Assembly: GCF_000383855.1 (NCBI RefSeq)
Contig: NZ_KB912877.1
Location: 4,718,745 to 4,782,744 of the forward strand
Source of the DNA: Methylobacter marinus A45
Lineage (GTDB): Bacteria > Pseudomonadota > Gammaproteobacteria > Methylococcales > Methylomonadaceae
Length of the DNA stretch: 64,000 bases
Reading direction: 5' to 3'
Positions 46,919-56,116 of the stretch are shown one piece after another. Under the pieces are notes generated by a model. It did no database searches and was not told the origin of the DNA. It saw only the letters and a program-made list of their open reading frames with translations. The position numbers and the translations under genes are program-made. Each line of letters opens with the position of its first letter. Position 1 is the first letter of the stretch.

Positions 46919-48277
46919 TCATTCCAGGATAATGACCTCATTTGAGCCCACGTTCACATCGCCGGTAACATTCACAACAATACCCTCCTTGCCCCTGTTA
47001 TTCGTATCCAGCAGCTCAATGTAATTGCCGGTGATTTCTATCCTGTCGGATTTAACGGTATCCTCGGTTCTAACGGGCACCTTTATTCCGACAAAACCGA
47101 AATCCTGGGAATGCGTTATGGTGTTGTCTATAATCCGCAAATCCGTGCAGGAAGCGCAACCGATGCCTATATTGCCGACATTGGTTACTTTATTGTCAGC
47201 GATAACCACATTGCTGAACGATTCCTCTGAAGCATAGCCCGGATCAACGCTGATGCCCCAGCAGGTTTGATGGGCGGCGCCAAGATCTTCATAAACCGTG
47301 TTGTTTTTAATCGTCAAATCCGTTACCACACCGTGAACCACCAGGGAAACCCCATAGCATTTGCCTTCCACGATAGCGGCTTTATATAACGTATTGTTGG
47401 AAACCGTAATGCCATAATTATCTTTACCCCCAATGTAGATATTATGATTGAATATTTTCCGCTCGAACCCGTTGTTAGTGAACTTATTATTATGTATCAG
47501 GCAGTCATTGCAGCCGCCCAGCCACCCTTGTCCCTTGTTATTAATGATGCTTGAGTTTCTTAATACGATGTGTTCGTTAACCTGATTGGCGCCGGGATTG
47601 GGGGCATTGGCGCCCGCGGAATACATACCGATAGAAAAGCCATCGATGGTCACGCCCTCAACGGTTACATAATCCACGTCGTTGAACAGGAAAATGCCGT
47701 TACCGCTGCCGTTTCCCTTGAGCGACAGGTTCCTGACCACATAGCCTTCGTCATGATCGGCCGGACCGCCATCCTGGAAATTCAATACCCCGTTGGCGCC
47801 GCTGCTTGAAATTACAGGCAATATGTCGGTACAGGAATTGCTGTTTGAAGAATTATTGTTCCCGGAAGGTCCGTTTGGAGGTATATAGTCAGCTATTGTG
47901 CAAGGCGCATCCGGAGTACAGTGCTGATTAAACAGCCGGGGATAAGAGGAAGTAAAGGTCCCGCCCCGGCAAAATAAAATGGCATCGCCGGCATTTAAAG
48001 CGCCGAACTTCGACATGGCATAATCATAGGTTGACCATGGTTCAAAAGGCGATAGGCCGGAATTACTATTGTCGCCATTATTACAAACATAATAATTCTG
48101 TGCCTGTACTGCCCCGGAAAACAGGCACAGGAATAACAGGCCGGCTTTAAGCATAGAAGTATATTTTTCTGTCATATCCCATGACCGTTTGATATCGGCG
48201 AGACCATCCTTATTCAATCCGATAGCCGTCAACGGGTTTTCAATGATTGCTTTCGATACGTTGTCTGTCGCGTTCAT
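46919..48277 (-). CDS. Secreted right-handed beta-helix protein, paralogue 1
   Basis: The 452-residue protein, from the ATG at 48277 with a GAGGAAACTATT leader, has a long N-terminal region of about 40 residues before a signal helix (AGLLFLCLFSGAVQAQ). A parallel beta-helix follows, with repeated NNT-type turns (HIVLRNSSIINNKG, VSNNTLYKA, IKNNTVYED, IADNKVTNVGN, ITGNYIELL). Such folds bind or cleave polysaccharides; no catalytic residues can be assigned. Paired cysteines in loops suggest disulphides. It is a tandem duplicate of the gene at 48983-50326. Confidence 0.88.
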   Translation of the reverse strand: MNATDNVSKAIIENPLTAIGLNKDGLADIKRSWDMTEKYTSMLKAGLLFLCLFSGAVQAQNYYVCNNGDNSNSGLSPFEPWSTYDYAMSKFGALNAGDAILFCRGGTFTSSYPRLFNQHCTPDAPCTIADYIPPNGPSGNNNSSNSNSCTDILPVISSSGANGVLNFQDGGPADHDEGYVVRNLSLKGNGSGNGIFLFNDVDYVTVEGVTIDGFSIGMYSAGANAPNPGANQVNEHIVLRNSSIINNKGQGWLGGCNDCLIHNNKFTNNGFERKIFNHNIYIGGKDNYGITVSNNTLYKAAIVEGKCYGVSLVVHGVVTDLTIKNNTVYEDLGAAHQTCWGISVDPGYASEESFSNVVIADNKVTNVGNIGIGCASCTDLRIIDNTITHSQDFGFVGIKVPVRTEDTVKSDRIEITGNYIELLDTNNRGKEGIVVNVTGDVNVGSNEVIILE

Positions 48278-48982
48278 AATAGTTTCCTCAATTGAGAACA
48301 TTGTACAAATCAAATGTGATCTAAAAAACAATGTCTAACCGCATCACATAGTGATTGCCGGGCGGTTTGTGTTTGTCCGTTAAAAACAGCAAGACCGCCA
48401 ATACATCGGAGAATAAATCAAAATACGCACTCTAGAGACTGTGGATGAATTAGCCTCTTATGCCGGGATTCCGCAAAGCGCTAACCCAGCCTACGCGCTA
48501 AGCCACAGGGATGTGGCGAATGTCGAAAACGCAGGGTGTAGGCGGGGTTGATAAACCCGGCATTTCGAAGCCCTTTATGCCGGGTTTCCGCAAAGCTCCA
48601 ACCCAGCCTACACGCTTTCACATTCTCTCAGACCATAACGCTAGTATGCGCTTCAAAGATAAGACGCAAAAAATGCGGAAGTCCGTGCGCTGCCGCACAT
48701 TCAAAATCGCATCTATCTACTATCAGCTCTATCTGTTCAACTGGATCATCATGATCGATAAGCCATTGAAAAATATCGTCCTGATGAATTTCAGGAGCAA
48801 TATCGGAGAATTTTGATCTGGTTTGACAAAATGCAGCCAGCCGCGACGGTTATTTCTGTCGATTCCTCGCGTCGAATAGCGGGTTTTTTAGGGAGAAAAC
48901 CCATCCTTGGGTTTTAAGACGCCGGATTCATCCTGTCGAGCATCGATAGGGCAGTAAAATTATATGGGATGGTATCCATTCC
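48278..48982. other. Intergenic region between the two beta-helix genes
   Basis: No gene is visible in 705 bp. The 5' leader of paralogue 1 lies at its left end (AATGTGATCTAAAAAACAAT near 48310). Two copies of a CGCAAAGC-x3-ACCCAGCC repeat lie at about 48471-48496 and 48586-48612, and an operator-like palindrome lies at 48685-48698. Confidence 0.6.
48685..48698 (+). promoter_or_regulatory. Palindromic operator-like site, copy 2
   Basis: GTGCGCTGCCGCAC, a perfect 5+5 palindrome, preceded by GTCC and followed by ATTCAA, a weaker flank than the other copies. It lies 408 bp upstream of the first beta-helix gene. Confidence 0.65.
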
Positions 48983-50326
48983 TTATCGGAGGAAAAAATC
49001 ATTCGAGCCTATGTTCACATCGCCGGCGGCAGGCACGACAATACCCTGCTTGCTCTTCTTATTCGTGTTCAGCAGCTCAATATAATTATCGGTAATGATT
49101 ATCCTGTCGGACTTAACGGTATCCTCCGTTCTAACGGGCACCTTGATTCCGACAAAACCGAAGTCCTGGGAATGCGTTATGGTGTTATTCAAGATCTGCA
49201 AATCCGTGCAGGAAGCGCAACCGATGCCCACATTGCCGACGTTGGTCACCCTGTTGCCGGCAATCATAAGGTTATTAAAGGATTCATCAACCGTAGACCA
49301 AGGATAAACGCCGATACCCCAACACGATTGTTCGGCGGCGCCGATATCTTCATAGATCGTATTATTTTCAATCGTCAAGTCTTGTACAACCCCATGCACC
49401 GCTAATGAGGTGCCCGCGCATTTACCGTTGACAAGAGTTGATTTGTTCAGAAAATTATTGGAAATGGTAATGCCATAATAATTATGGCCGACAAATTTTA
49501 TATTATGGTTATTCAGTTTTCTGGCAAAGCCGTTATTGATGAATTGATTATTATCAATTACGCAGTCATTGCAGCCGCCGAGCCATCCCCCACCTGCATT
49601 ATTAATGATGGTGGAGTTTTTGAATACGATATGTTCGTTAACCTGGTTGGCGCCGGGATTGGGGGCATTGGCGCCCGCGGAATAGATCCCCTGGGAAAAG
49701 CCATCGATAGTCACGCTCTCAACGGTTACGTAATCCACGTCGTTGAACAGGAAAATGCCGTTACCGCTGCCGTTTCCCTTGAGCGACAGGTTCCTGACCA
49801 CATAGCCTTCGTCATGATCGGCCGGACCGCCATCCTGGAAATTCAACACCCCGTTGGCGCCGCTACTTGTAATAACCGGCAGATCGGAAATTGAGGGATG
49901 ATCATCCATAGGCGAGATATTCGGGGGTATATAGTCGGCGAGGGTACAAGGCGCGTCCGGGGTACAGTATTGATTAAACAATCGAGGGTAAGAGGATGTG
50001 AAGGTCCCGCCCCGGCAAAACAAAATGGCGTCACCGGCATTTAAACGGCCGAACTTCGTCATGGCGTAATCAAAGGTTTTTAAAGGTTCATAAGGTGAGG
50101 AACCGAAATTGCTATCCGATCCATTGTCACAGACATAATAATTCTGCGCCAGGACTGGACTGGAGAACAGGCAAAGCAACAACGGGCTTGCCTGAAAAAC
50201 AACAGCGTATTTTCTTTTCAGCACAGTCCAAGACGGCTTGGTGCCGGCAAAGTCGTCCTGAGTCGTGCCAATGGCTGACTTCGGCGTTATAGCTAATGCA
50301 TTCGATATTTTTTGTATGTTTTTCAT
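48983..50326 (-). CDS. Secreted right-handed beta-helix protein, paralogue 2
   Basis: The 447-residue protein starts at 50326 after an AGGAG site. Like its neighbour it has a long N-terminal region before the signal helix (SPLLLCLFSSPVLAQ) and then the same beta-helix, with matching blocks FCRGGTFTSSYPRLFNQ, NGVLNFQDGGPADHDEGYVV and NANNPGANQV-like ANAPNPGANQVNEHIV. Some stretches are identical at DNA level to paralogue 1, others differ widely. Function unknown; secretion and a polysaccharide-type ligand are inferred. Confidence 0.88.
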   Translation of the reverse strand: MKNIQKISNALAITPKSAIGTTQDDFAGTKPSWTVLKRKYAVVFQASPLLLCLFSSPVLAQNYYVCDNGSDSNFGSSPYEPLKTFDYAMTKFGRLNAGDAILFCRGGTFTSSYPRLFNQYCTPDAPCTLADYIPPNISPMDDHPSISDLPVITSSGANGVLNFQDGGPADHDEGYVVRNLSLKGNGSGNGIFLFNDVDYVTVESVTIDGFSQGIYSAGANAPNPGANQVNEHIVFKNSTIINNAGGGWLGGCNDCVIDNNQFINNGFARKLNNHNIKFVGHNYYGITISNNFLNKSTLVNGKCAGTSLAVHGVVQDLTIENNTIYEDIGAAEQSCWGIGVYPWSTVDESFNNLMIAGNRVTNVGNVGIGCASCTDLQILNNTITHSQDFGFVGIKVPVRTEDTVKSDRIIITDNYIELLNTNKKSKQGIVVPAAGDVNIGSNDFFLR

Positions 50327-50792
50327 AATAATCACTCCTAATATGAAAAACATTGTAGAAGCGAATGTCATCTAAAAATGCTAACCGCATCACATAATAA
50401 CTGACGCAAGTCCGCTAAAAACGGGAACATCGCAATAAATCGATATGTGCCCCGCTCATTCCGGCACTACCGCTCAATTTCATAGATAACAAGATCCGAT
50501 ATTGAGCAGCCAATCGTCACATTCATCAAATGCGCCGCGGAAAAACGGCATGCGGGACTTGCGGACTAGAATGGGATTATCGAACTTATCGAACGAAGAT
50601 TGGAAGCACCGGCAAGCAAACGGATCGGGTAAATGATGGAAGGGCGCTTGACCGCCCTTCCGTTAACTCAACTGCCCCTGAGGCCACGAGTAATTTTGCA
50701 CAGCCGGTTTGTGGCTAAGTTTCTGATATTTTTTAATGGCCCCAATGCGATGACGCAACCCGGGCCGAACAGACATGCTGTGCCGTTTAAAT
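50327..50792. other. Non-coding region between paralogue 2 and the copper-storage-type gene
   Basis: No gene is visible. The left end carries the 5' leader shared with the other beta-helix gene (GCTAACCGCATCACATAATA near 50381-50400). The remainder shows no recognised repeat or operator site. Confidence 0.5.
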
Positions 50793-51173
50793 TCAGTGCT
50801 GCGTGGTCATGCCGGCCATTTGCCTGCAGCTGTCGGCGCATTCACGACAGGTAGACGCGCACTCCTCCATATCGCCAATGCTATCGCAGTCCATGGCACA
50901 GGCTTCGCAGATTTCGGCGCAGACTTCGCAGGTACGGTTGTGGAATCGTGAACTGCTGAGCATGAAATTAGCGGATGTTTGGCAAATTTCGGCGCAATTC
51001 ATCATCAGGCGGAAGTGTTCCGGCTCAACATGCTGTCCGCCCATTTCCAGGCATTGGTTCATGGCGGTTTCCCGGCAGACCTGGGAACAGCGGGTACACA
51101 TTTCGATGCATGACTGCATGGATTGATAGGATGGGCTTGAGGTTTTTCTTTGCTCTGATTGACTGGTATACAT
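50793..51173 (-). CDS. Cys-rich four-helix-bundle copper-storage-like protein (DUF326, Csp type)
   Basis: The 126-residue protein has 16 cysteines in CxxxCxxC and CxxxC spacings along predicted helices (C22, C26, C29, C33, C41, C60, C64, C82, C85, C89, C92, C96, C105, C109, C112, C116). There is no signal peptide, which fits the cytosolic Csp3 type that stores many Cu(I) ions inside a helix bundle. Csp proteins are well known from methanotrophs, although the family is widespread. A palindromic operator-like site lies 134 bp upstream. Copper storage is inferred from cysteine layout. Confidence 0.9.
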   Translation of the reverse strand: MYTSQSEQRKTSSPSYQSMQSCIEMCTRCSQVCRETAMNQCLEMGGQHVEPEHFRLMMNCAEICQTSANFMLSSSRFHNRTCEVCAEICEACAMDCDSIGDMEECASTCRECADSCRQMAGMTTQH

Positions 51174-51306
51174 GGTCGATTCTCCAAAATTAGAAAGACA
51201 AACGCAGCCTCAAAGGGCTGCGCTATTTTGCTAGAACACCAGGTTTCGCCACGCGCGTTACGTTTAAACCTGATAACTAATTTAACCCGAACAGCATTTG
51301 CAGTCG

Positions 51307-51320
51307 GTGCGTTGCCGTAC
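51307..51320 (+). promoter_or_regulatory. Palindromic operator-like site, copy 3
   Basis: GTGCGTTGCCGTAC, followed by ATAAAT, 134 bp upstream of the copper-storage-type gene. Four of five arm pairs match. Confidence 0.7.
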
Positions 51321-51478
51321 ATAAATCATTTTTTGCGATAGGTAAGCCGGATTTTTCGATAAGCATCTAACCGGCAGGTCCCATGTCAAGCAACGAAGAT
51401 GAAGATCTGATATTACGTAGACAATTGATTCAGGCACCGGTAGGAGCGGATTCGGCTGAAAATAACCACTGATATCCC

Positions 51479-51567
51479 TTCAGGTTAAGGCCGTTTCCGT
51501 GAGAGCGATGACTGCATCTCGATTTAAAATCGCCCGGCCGGTCGCGATGTGGGCATCGCTCCCACTG
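51479..51567. repeat. REP-like palindromic element
   Basis: A near-copy of the element at 12719-12843. Shared landmarks are AGGTTAAGGCCGT/AGTTAAGGCCGT, TCTCGATTTAAAATCGCCCG and GTCGCGATGTGGGCATCGCT followed by CCCACT. Non-coding and self-complementary. Confidence 0.78.
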
Positions 51568-51705
51568 GCCAGTGAACAATGCCTGCCCGGAGCGGCGGAC
51601 GGCATAACCCTCTGTCTGTGCGTCACGACAGTGAAAATAATGAAAATTCGGAATGCGGTTGAGCGCGAGGCTCCGGCACGAAAAACGGGCCTCACGATTT
51701 CCAGG

Positions 51706-52269
51706 CTAGCGGTTTTGGCCCCGCTGCATTTGCTCGCTAGCCGGCTTGTCCTTGCTCATCGATACGCTGCTGAGTAAGCCCATATCAATCTGCAGATTCT
51801 GTTTGAATTGAGTGATTTCCCCGCCTAGCGCGGCCAAATCCATATTGGCTTTTCTGACCCGCGGAAACATCTTGCCTTCTTCCTCCTTAATGTGGTGCTC
51901 CACCATTTCCCTGAGCACCGTGACTTTTGCGTCAAAATGCTCATCCTCGGGTGCCATCGTTATCAATTGATCGATCAAATCCTTGGCCGCGGCATGCTCC
52001 ACGATCGCCTCATCCATGATATCCAATTGGCCGATCGAGTCGATGGCGGCCGGATAGAAAATTTCCTCTTCGATTTGGGCATGGATCGAAAGCTCCAGAC
52101 AGATCTCCTGCACGATCTCCAGCTTTTCGTCCTCGGCTTCCTCGCTTTCCTTAAGCATTTCAAATTCCTCGAACAGCTTTTTTACTTTATTGTGATCCTG
52201 GGTGAGCAATGCAATCGCGTTCTGTTCACCGCCGCCATGCTCTCCCGATTGTCTCTTTGCCTGATTCAT
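51706..52269 (-). CDS. Hemerythrin-domain protein
   Basis: The 187-residue protein is a hemerythrin-like HHE four-helix bundle. It has AIALLTQDHNKVKKLFEEFE, LSIHAQIEEEIFYPA, VEHAAAKDLIDQL and MVEHHIKEEEGKMFPRV, giving the spaced His/Glu ligands of a di-iron site. It could bind O2 or sense oxygen, NO or iron; the cytosolic location follows from the lack of a signal peptide. It stands alone between a copper-storage-type gene and a membrane-protein gene, all on the same strand. Confidence 0.93.
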   Translation of the reverse strand: MNQAKRQSGEHGGGEQNAIALLTQDHNKVKKLFEEFEMLKESEEAEDEKLEIVQEICLELSIHAQIEEEIFYPAAIDSIGQLDIMDEAIVEHAAAKDLIDQLITMAPEDEHFDAKVTVLREMVEHHIKEEEGKMFPRVRKANMDLAALGGEITQFKQNLQIDMGLLSSVSMSKDKPASEQMQRGQNR

Positions 52270-52477
52270 AACGGTCTCCCCTTAAATTAACGCTGGAAAA
52301 AACAAACGGATTCCAGTCGTGCAATACTGTTTACGGCCATTGACAACCCGGCGGGATGCAAGGCCTGCAGCTTTGTGCTGATAAAGACAGCCCGTGGTAA
52401 AGACGTGCCGCGGACTGTCGCTTCGTGCGCTTCGCGGTAAAAATGTCAATGTGGCACATGCACCACTGAATAGAGGA

Positions 52478-53407
52478 TTAAACCTCCTCCGGGTACTCTT
52501 CATCCGGGATCGGCGTTCCGGCAATACCGCCCAAGGCGCCCGCTATGGCACTCAGCAGAATCACGATAAAGCCCCACAAGGCTGACCACGAAACCGCTTT
52601 AGCCGTGCTATCGGCCGCTTCCCGGGCTCGCTGTTCAGCCTGTTGATAGGCACTGCTCCAAGTGTCTACCCGATTCGCCGCTTCATCCATGCTCATACCC
52701 GTACGCGTCACAAGCAGATTGATCAAAGTCGTACGATTGCTGATCCTGGTATCCTCATCTTCCGCCGTCAGAAACCGTTCCAGAGCCATGCTGAATTCAG
52801 GATCCATCACGCTGGAGCGAGGTCTTGCCGGGATAGGCATGCCGGTCATTGGGTCGATTGCCTGTTGCGAACCCGCGCCTGGCTGATTGGACAGCAGCAC
52901 CATCGCATCTTCCCGGATATCGTCCCGTAAAAGCGCTGAAGAGGTACTCTCGGCCATGCCGCGAGCACCCGCGCTCAACACAGTGCCGGCGCCGCTCACG
53001 ATCGAACTGATGGCGCTGCCCAGCAAATAAATCGTAAACAGCGTGGTCACCGCCCAAACCAGCAGGCCGTGCAATAAACCGTCCAGATGGCGCAGATAGC
53101 CGGAAAACTGAGCCGCAACCCAGCCGCCGATCACCAGCGAAATAAAGCTCGAGACCACCCACCATAACCCGGCGCCGACGCTGAATGCGCTCGCGCTGGG
53201 CGTGCCTTCGGCAGACAACGGATCGACCGTGCTCATGCCGATGCCGGTGCCCAGCATACTCAACAGTACCTGAACACCCAGGGCGACAGCCACGCCGGCA
53301 AAGACCGACGCCCAGGACACCCGTTTTATCCATCGCGTCCGGCCTGGTCTCTGAGTAGCCGATATACCGGACCTTGCCTGCATTTGTTCATAGGATAAAT
53401 TGCTCAT
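52478..53407 (-). CDS. Multi-pass membrane protein, PhnA-like/YrzE-type
   Basis: The 309-residue protein has an N-terminal hydrophilic part and about four hydrophobic segments (VSWASVFAGVAVALGVQVLL, WWVVSSFISLVIGGWVAAQF, LLVWAVTTLFTIYLLGSAIS and a C-terminal WGFIVILLSAIAGALGGIAG). A long cytosolic or periplasmic stretch (about 150-260) separates helix 3 from the last. Similar proteins are annotated as PhnA-like or YrzE family; function is unknown. The start used (53407) leaves nine bases from a GGAG site; a second ATG lies 6 bp before it. An operator-like palindrome lies 149 bp upstream. Confidence 0.82.
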   Translation of the reverse strand: MSNLSYEQMQARSGISATQRPGRTRWIKRVSWASVFAGVAVALGVQVLLSMLGTGIGMSTVDPLSAEGTPSASAFSVGAGLWWVVSSFISLVIGGWVAAQFSGYLRHLDGLLHGLLVWAVTTLFTIYLLGSAISSIVSGAGTVLSAGARGMAESTSSALLRDDIREDAMVLLSNQPGAGSQQAIDPMTGMPIPARPRSSVMDPEFSMALERFLTAEDEDTRISNRTTLINLLVTRTGMSMDEAANRVDTWSSAYQQAEQRAREAADSTAKAVSWSALWGFIVILLSAIAGALGGIAGTPIPDEEYPEEV

Positions 53408-53555
53408 AACCATGTACTCCGAATCCAGTTAATGAAAATTGCCGAGCATCTGCTCTAGCGACTGCTAACTGCGCAATGTCCGATAGCAACTCTTTGGAGC
53501 TGAATGCCCTCTTCCACAGATGATTGGAGCTTAGTTGCAAATGCCGCTCATGTCA

Positions 53556-53569
53556 GTACGCTGACGAAC
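53556..53569 (+). promoter_or_regulatory. Palindromic operator-like site, copy 4
   Basis: GTACGCTGACGAAC, followed by ATAAGT, in the divergent gap between the membrane-protein gene (start 53407) and the PRC-barrel gene (start 53720). It can serve both. Confidence 0.7.
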
Positions 53570-53719
53570 ATAAGTCACCGGTAATCGGCCCTGGCCACGG
53601 TTTCTTTTTTTATGTGCGCAACCGAACTGATTATTTCCAAACCTGTAGGTATCCTCTTACAGCAAGTGCTGGAGAATAACCGCTCCGGCTATATTGAAAT
53701 TCATTATGAGGAGACGAAC

Positions 53720-54178
53720 ATGAGCTATGTAGATCGCGATACCTATGGCATATACAAGGGCAAACTGGATAAATCAGGCCCCGGCCCGCGATTGATGGGG
53801 GCGGACACACTGCTTGGCAATGATGTCTACAATACCAAAGGCGAGGATTTGGGTGATATCAAGGAGATCATGCTGGACATGGCTTCTGGCAGAGTGGCTT
53901 ACGCCGTCCTGTCATTCGGAGGGATTCTGACGCTGGGCGAAAAACTGTTTGCGGTACCCTGGGATGCGTTAAAGCTGGATACCAAAAATGAACGTTTCAC
54001 ATTGGATGTCGACAAACAACGCCTGGAATCGGCGCCCGGGTTCGACAAGGACCGCTGGCCGGATATGGCGGATGAGACCTGGTCTAGAGAAGTCCATTCC
54101 TTTTATGGAACAAAGCCGTATACAACTGAGTCTATTCAGCAACCGTATTCAAGCGAATCCGGCCCTACACATCATTAG
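53720..54178 (+). CDS. PRC-barrel domain protein
   Basis: The 152-residue protein has one PRC barrel (about 28-100), with LLGNDVYNTKGEDLGDIKEIMLD, RVAYAVLSFGG and KLFAVPWDALKLD. A short C-terminal tail (WPDMADETWS and on) follows. PRC barrels are small beta-barrels involved in RNA processing or photosynthetic complexes; stand-alone stress-cluster members are of unknown role. The ATG at 53720 follows GAGGAGACGAAC, so the longer in-frame start at 53612 is not used. Confidence 0.9.
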   Translation: MSYVDRDTYGIYKGKLDKSGPGPRLMGADTLLGNDVYNTKGEDLGDIKEIMLDMASGRVAYAVLSFGGILTLGEKLFAVPWDALKLDTKNERFTLDVDKQRLESAPGFDKDRWPDMADETWSREVHSFYGTKPYTTESIQQPYSSESGPTHH

Positions 54179-54271
54179 TTATTCAATGCCACGCTGTCCC
54201 GGCGGCGTGGTTTCCTCTCTCGTCCGAACGAGAGTTTTTTTAAAATAAAAAACAACTGGAAGGGTATCTAT

Positions 54272-54580
54272 ATGAATATAAAATTGACTCTATTATCGGC
54301 GGGCATCGCGCTGAGCCTGGGCTCTGTTGCCGCTTACGCGGAAGAAAACCATCTGCAGGAAGCCATTAAGCACGTCATGATGGCTGCTAAGGCAAAGGAT
54401 GGAAAGTCAGTCGCCCAGCATGCCGAAGAAGCGCAAAAACACGCCAAAATCGCCGATGAACATTTGGACGCCGGTCTGAAAAGCCTGGAAGAAGCCATTG
54501 ATCATGGCAATCAGGGCCACGATGACATGGCCCAAAAAGCCGCTAAAGAAGCGGAAGAACACCTTAAGGCCTCCCAATAA
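54272..54580 (+). CDS. SmbP-like small periplasmic metal-binding protein
   Basis: The 102-residue protein has a signal peptide cleaved near AYAEE. The mature, helical part is rich in evenly spaced histidines (EAIKHVM, AQHAEEAQKHAKIADEHL, DHGNQGHDD, EEHL). This is the pattern of SmbP from Nitrosomonas, which binds several copper or other divalent metal ions. It may buffer periplasmic copper, complementing the Csp-type protein. An AGGGTATCTAT spacing precedes the ATG. Confidence 0.85.
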   Translation: MNIKLTLLSAGIALSLGSVAAYAEENHLQEAIKHVMMAAKAKDGKSVAQHAEEAQKHAKIADEHLDAGLKSLEEAIDHGNQGHDDMAQKAAKEAEEHLKASQ

Positions 54581-55271
54581 ACTTACTATTCATTTTTTTC
54601 TTGAAAAGAGTAAACGGCAGCGCTTATGTCGAATCGCTGTTGGTGGAAATTTTGACTGATGTGAACGCGGGGCGCGTGTACGCCGCTTGCCGCATCTGAG
54701 CACCGGAGCGTTTGAGCCTCATTTGGCGAAAGCGCCCTGGTGCCAATGCCCGCGCCGGTGCGAATTCACCGGTAGCCCCCTGAGACTATCCGTAGTCAAA
54801 AAGCGCCATGTTCTTGGCGTACTTTGGCGGGCACCTCGACAGGAATGATCATTAGGGGGAAGGCAGACCAGCCGACAGTGCATTTGACACGCAGTCACAT
54901 GGTCCGCGCCATACCAAGCGTTACGCTGTTCGACAAACTGAACATATTTTTGGGGTGCCTCCTACCACCACCTGTCACGCAAGCATGTCTCGGCGTGAAC
55001 ATGGCCTCGGTCCGTAGTTCCGGGGTTTTTTTTTGGTTGTTTCACCTGTGTCTATAAATCCAAAGATGCCATGGCATGGATGCCAGGCAAACCCTGGCCG
55101 GAAAATCGAGAACAATAACGGTGTGAAGAGAAGATCGCTTTATGCTGACAATCGGCCTGCTTTGTTGGGGTGGGCCGCACCGGAAAAAAGTAGACAGGCT
55201 GTCCATAAACGGCTACACGCAGGTGCCCGAAGGCGCCCCCCCTTGTCCTGCCGTGGGCGCGGCGATCCACT
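54581..55271. other. Non-coding region, about 690 bp
   Basis: I find no supported gene. Frames on both strands lack ribosome-binding sites and recognisable domains. A GTGCCCGAAGGCGCC hairpin lies near 55222 and several short palindromes lie around 54690-54760. The region may be a decayed gene remnant or a repeat block; it does not share the operator motif. Confidence 0.5.
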
Positions 55272-55694
55272 TTACACGGGCTGGTTGGGGCTTTTTTTAA
55301 CGCCGCTGGCGGAAGCGCCGGCTTTCGATGCATCTTCCGGAAACAGCACATCCATGATCCAGACCAGCGGTAACGCCTGATAGAAGCTATGCAGCAAGGA
55401 CATGAGATTCACCGCCTTTTTTAAAGGCGTGACATCGGCATCCGCCCTGGCGGCGGCTTGGCGCTCTTTTTTGGGCGGGCGCTTGGTAAGCTCGCCGACA
55501 ATGAATCCGACACCGCCCACCAGCAGCAATGTTGCCGGCGAGGTCATCTGCCGGTGCAAATCCTTGACCAGAATATCGGTGCGGGCATGGACGCCCTGTT
55601 GCCGGCTCATAATCCGGTGTTCAATCTCTTTGATTTGCTCGGCTAACGTGCCGGAATCCTCTGTTGCATCATGAATGTCTTTATCCGGTTTCAT
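55272..55694 (-). CDS. YqjK-like small envelope-stress protein
   Basis: The 140-residue protein has a helical N-terminal half (LAEQIKEIEHRIMSRQQG) and one membrane segment (about 55-72, LLLVGGVGFIVGELTKR). It has a basic middle and a C-terminal amphipathic part, plus a second hydrophobic stretch (about 108-120). It is the last of three genes arranged as DUF883 - holin-like - this, similar to E. coli yqjD-yqjE-yqjK, and overlaps the preceding gene by 4 bp. Function unknown. Confidence 0.78.
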   Translation of the reverse strand: MKPDKDIHDATEDSGTLAEQIKEIEHRIMSRQQGVHARTDILVKDLHRQMTSPATLLLVGGVGFIVGELTKRPPKKERQAAARADADVTPLKKAVNLMSLLHSFYQALPLVWIMDVLFPEDASKAGASASGVKKSPNQPV

Positions 55695-56113
55695 GAGATC
55701 TCCTTATCCCGAAGACTGCGGATGGTCTCAGGGAACAGTAAATAATGGCTTTTGCGCCGAATAAACCAGAACAGCAGCAGCGCGGCCACCAGATTGACGG
55801 CGGCGACCAGCAGTATGGCCTCTATATCGCCCACCATATTGCTCTCGATCAGCGCCAGCGCGGCAGCCGCCATGAGCCCGAACCAGACGCTGATCAGCAT
55901 GACCGCCATGATCACCCCCGCCGCGATCATGCTTACCAGGCTCCGGCCCGCGCGCCTGGCCTCCAGCGTGACCAGTTTTAAATGATCGTGGGTCAGCCCG
56001 CGCAACTCGAGCCAAAGCGACCGGACATCCTCCAGCAAGTCAGGATGGCTAACCGGCTCGCTGGAAGCGGCGGATGAGTATACCGGCCTTTCCTCTGGGG
56101 TACGGATAGCCAT
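55691..56113 (-). CDS. YqjE/phage-holin-superfamily membrane protein
   Basis: The 140-residue protein has two strong membrane helices (about 64-88 and 95-117), with SMIAAGVIMAVMLISVWFGL and AAVNLVAALLLFWFIRR. A cytosolic N-terminus with helical LLEDVRSLWLELRGLTHDHLK precedes them. This is the YqjE/Actinobacterial-holin-like (PF07332) layout. It lies 3 bp after a DUF883 gene and overlaps the YqjK-like gene, as in enterobacterial yqjDEK. Confidence 0.88.
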   Translation of the reverse strand: MAIRTPEERPVYSSAASSEPVSHPDLLEDVRSLWLELRGLTHDHLKLVTLEARRAGRSLVSMIAAGVIMAVMLISVWFGLMAAAALALIESNMVGDIEAILLVAAVNLVAALLLFWFIRRKSHYLLFPETIRSLRDKEIS

Positions 56114-56116
56114 CTA

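Larger units (their letters stand above)
51174..51705. other. Intergenic region with an operator-like site and a REP-like element
   Basis: No gene is visible. A palindromic site lies at 51307-51320 and a REP-like element at 51479-51567 (both listed separately). A short frame through 51499-51777 crosses the REP and is not supported. Confidence 0.55.

Noticed and set aside
54824-55057. A 77-residue plus-strand frame
   Set aside because: No family features and no convincing ribosome-binding site; treated as non-coding.
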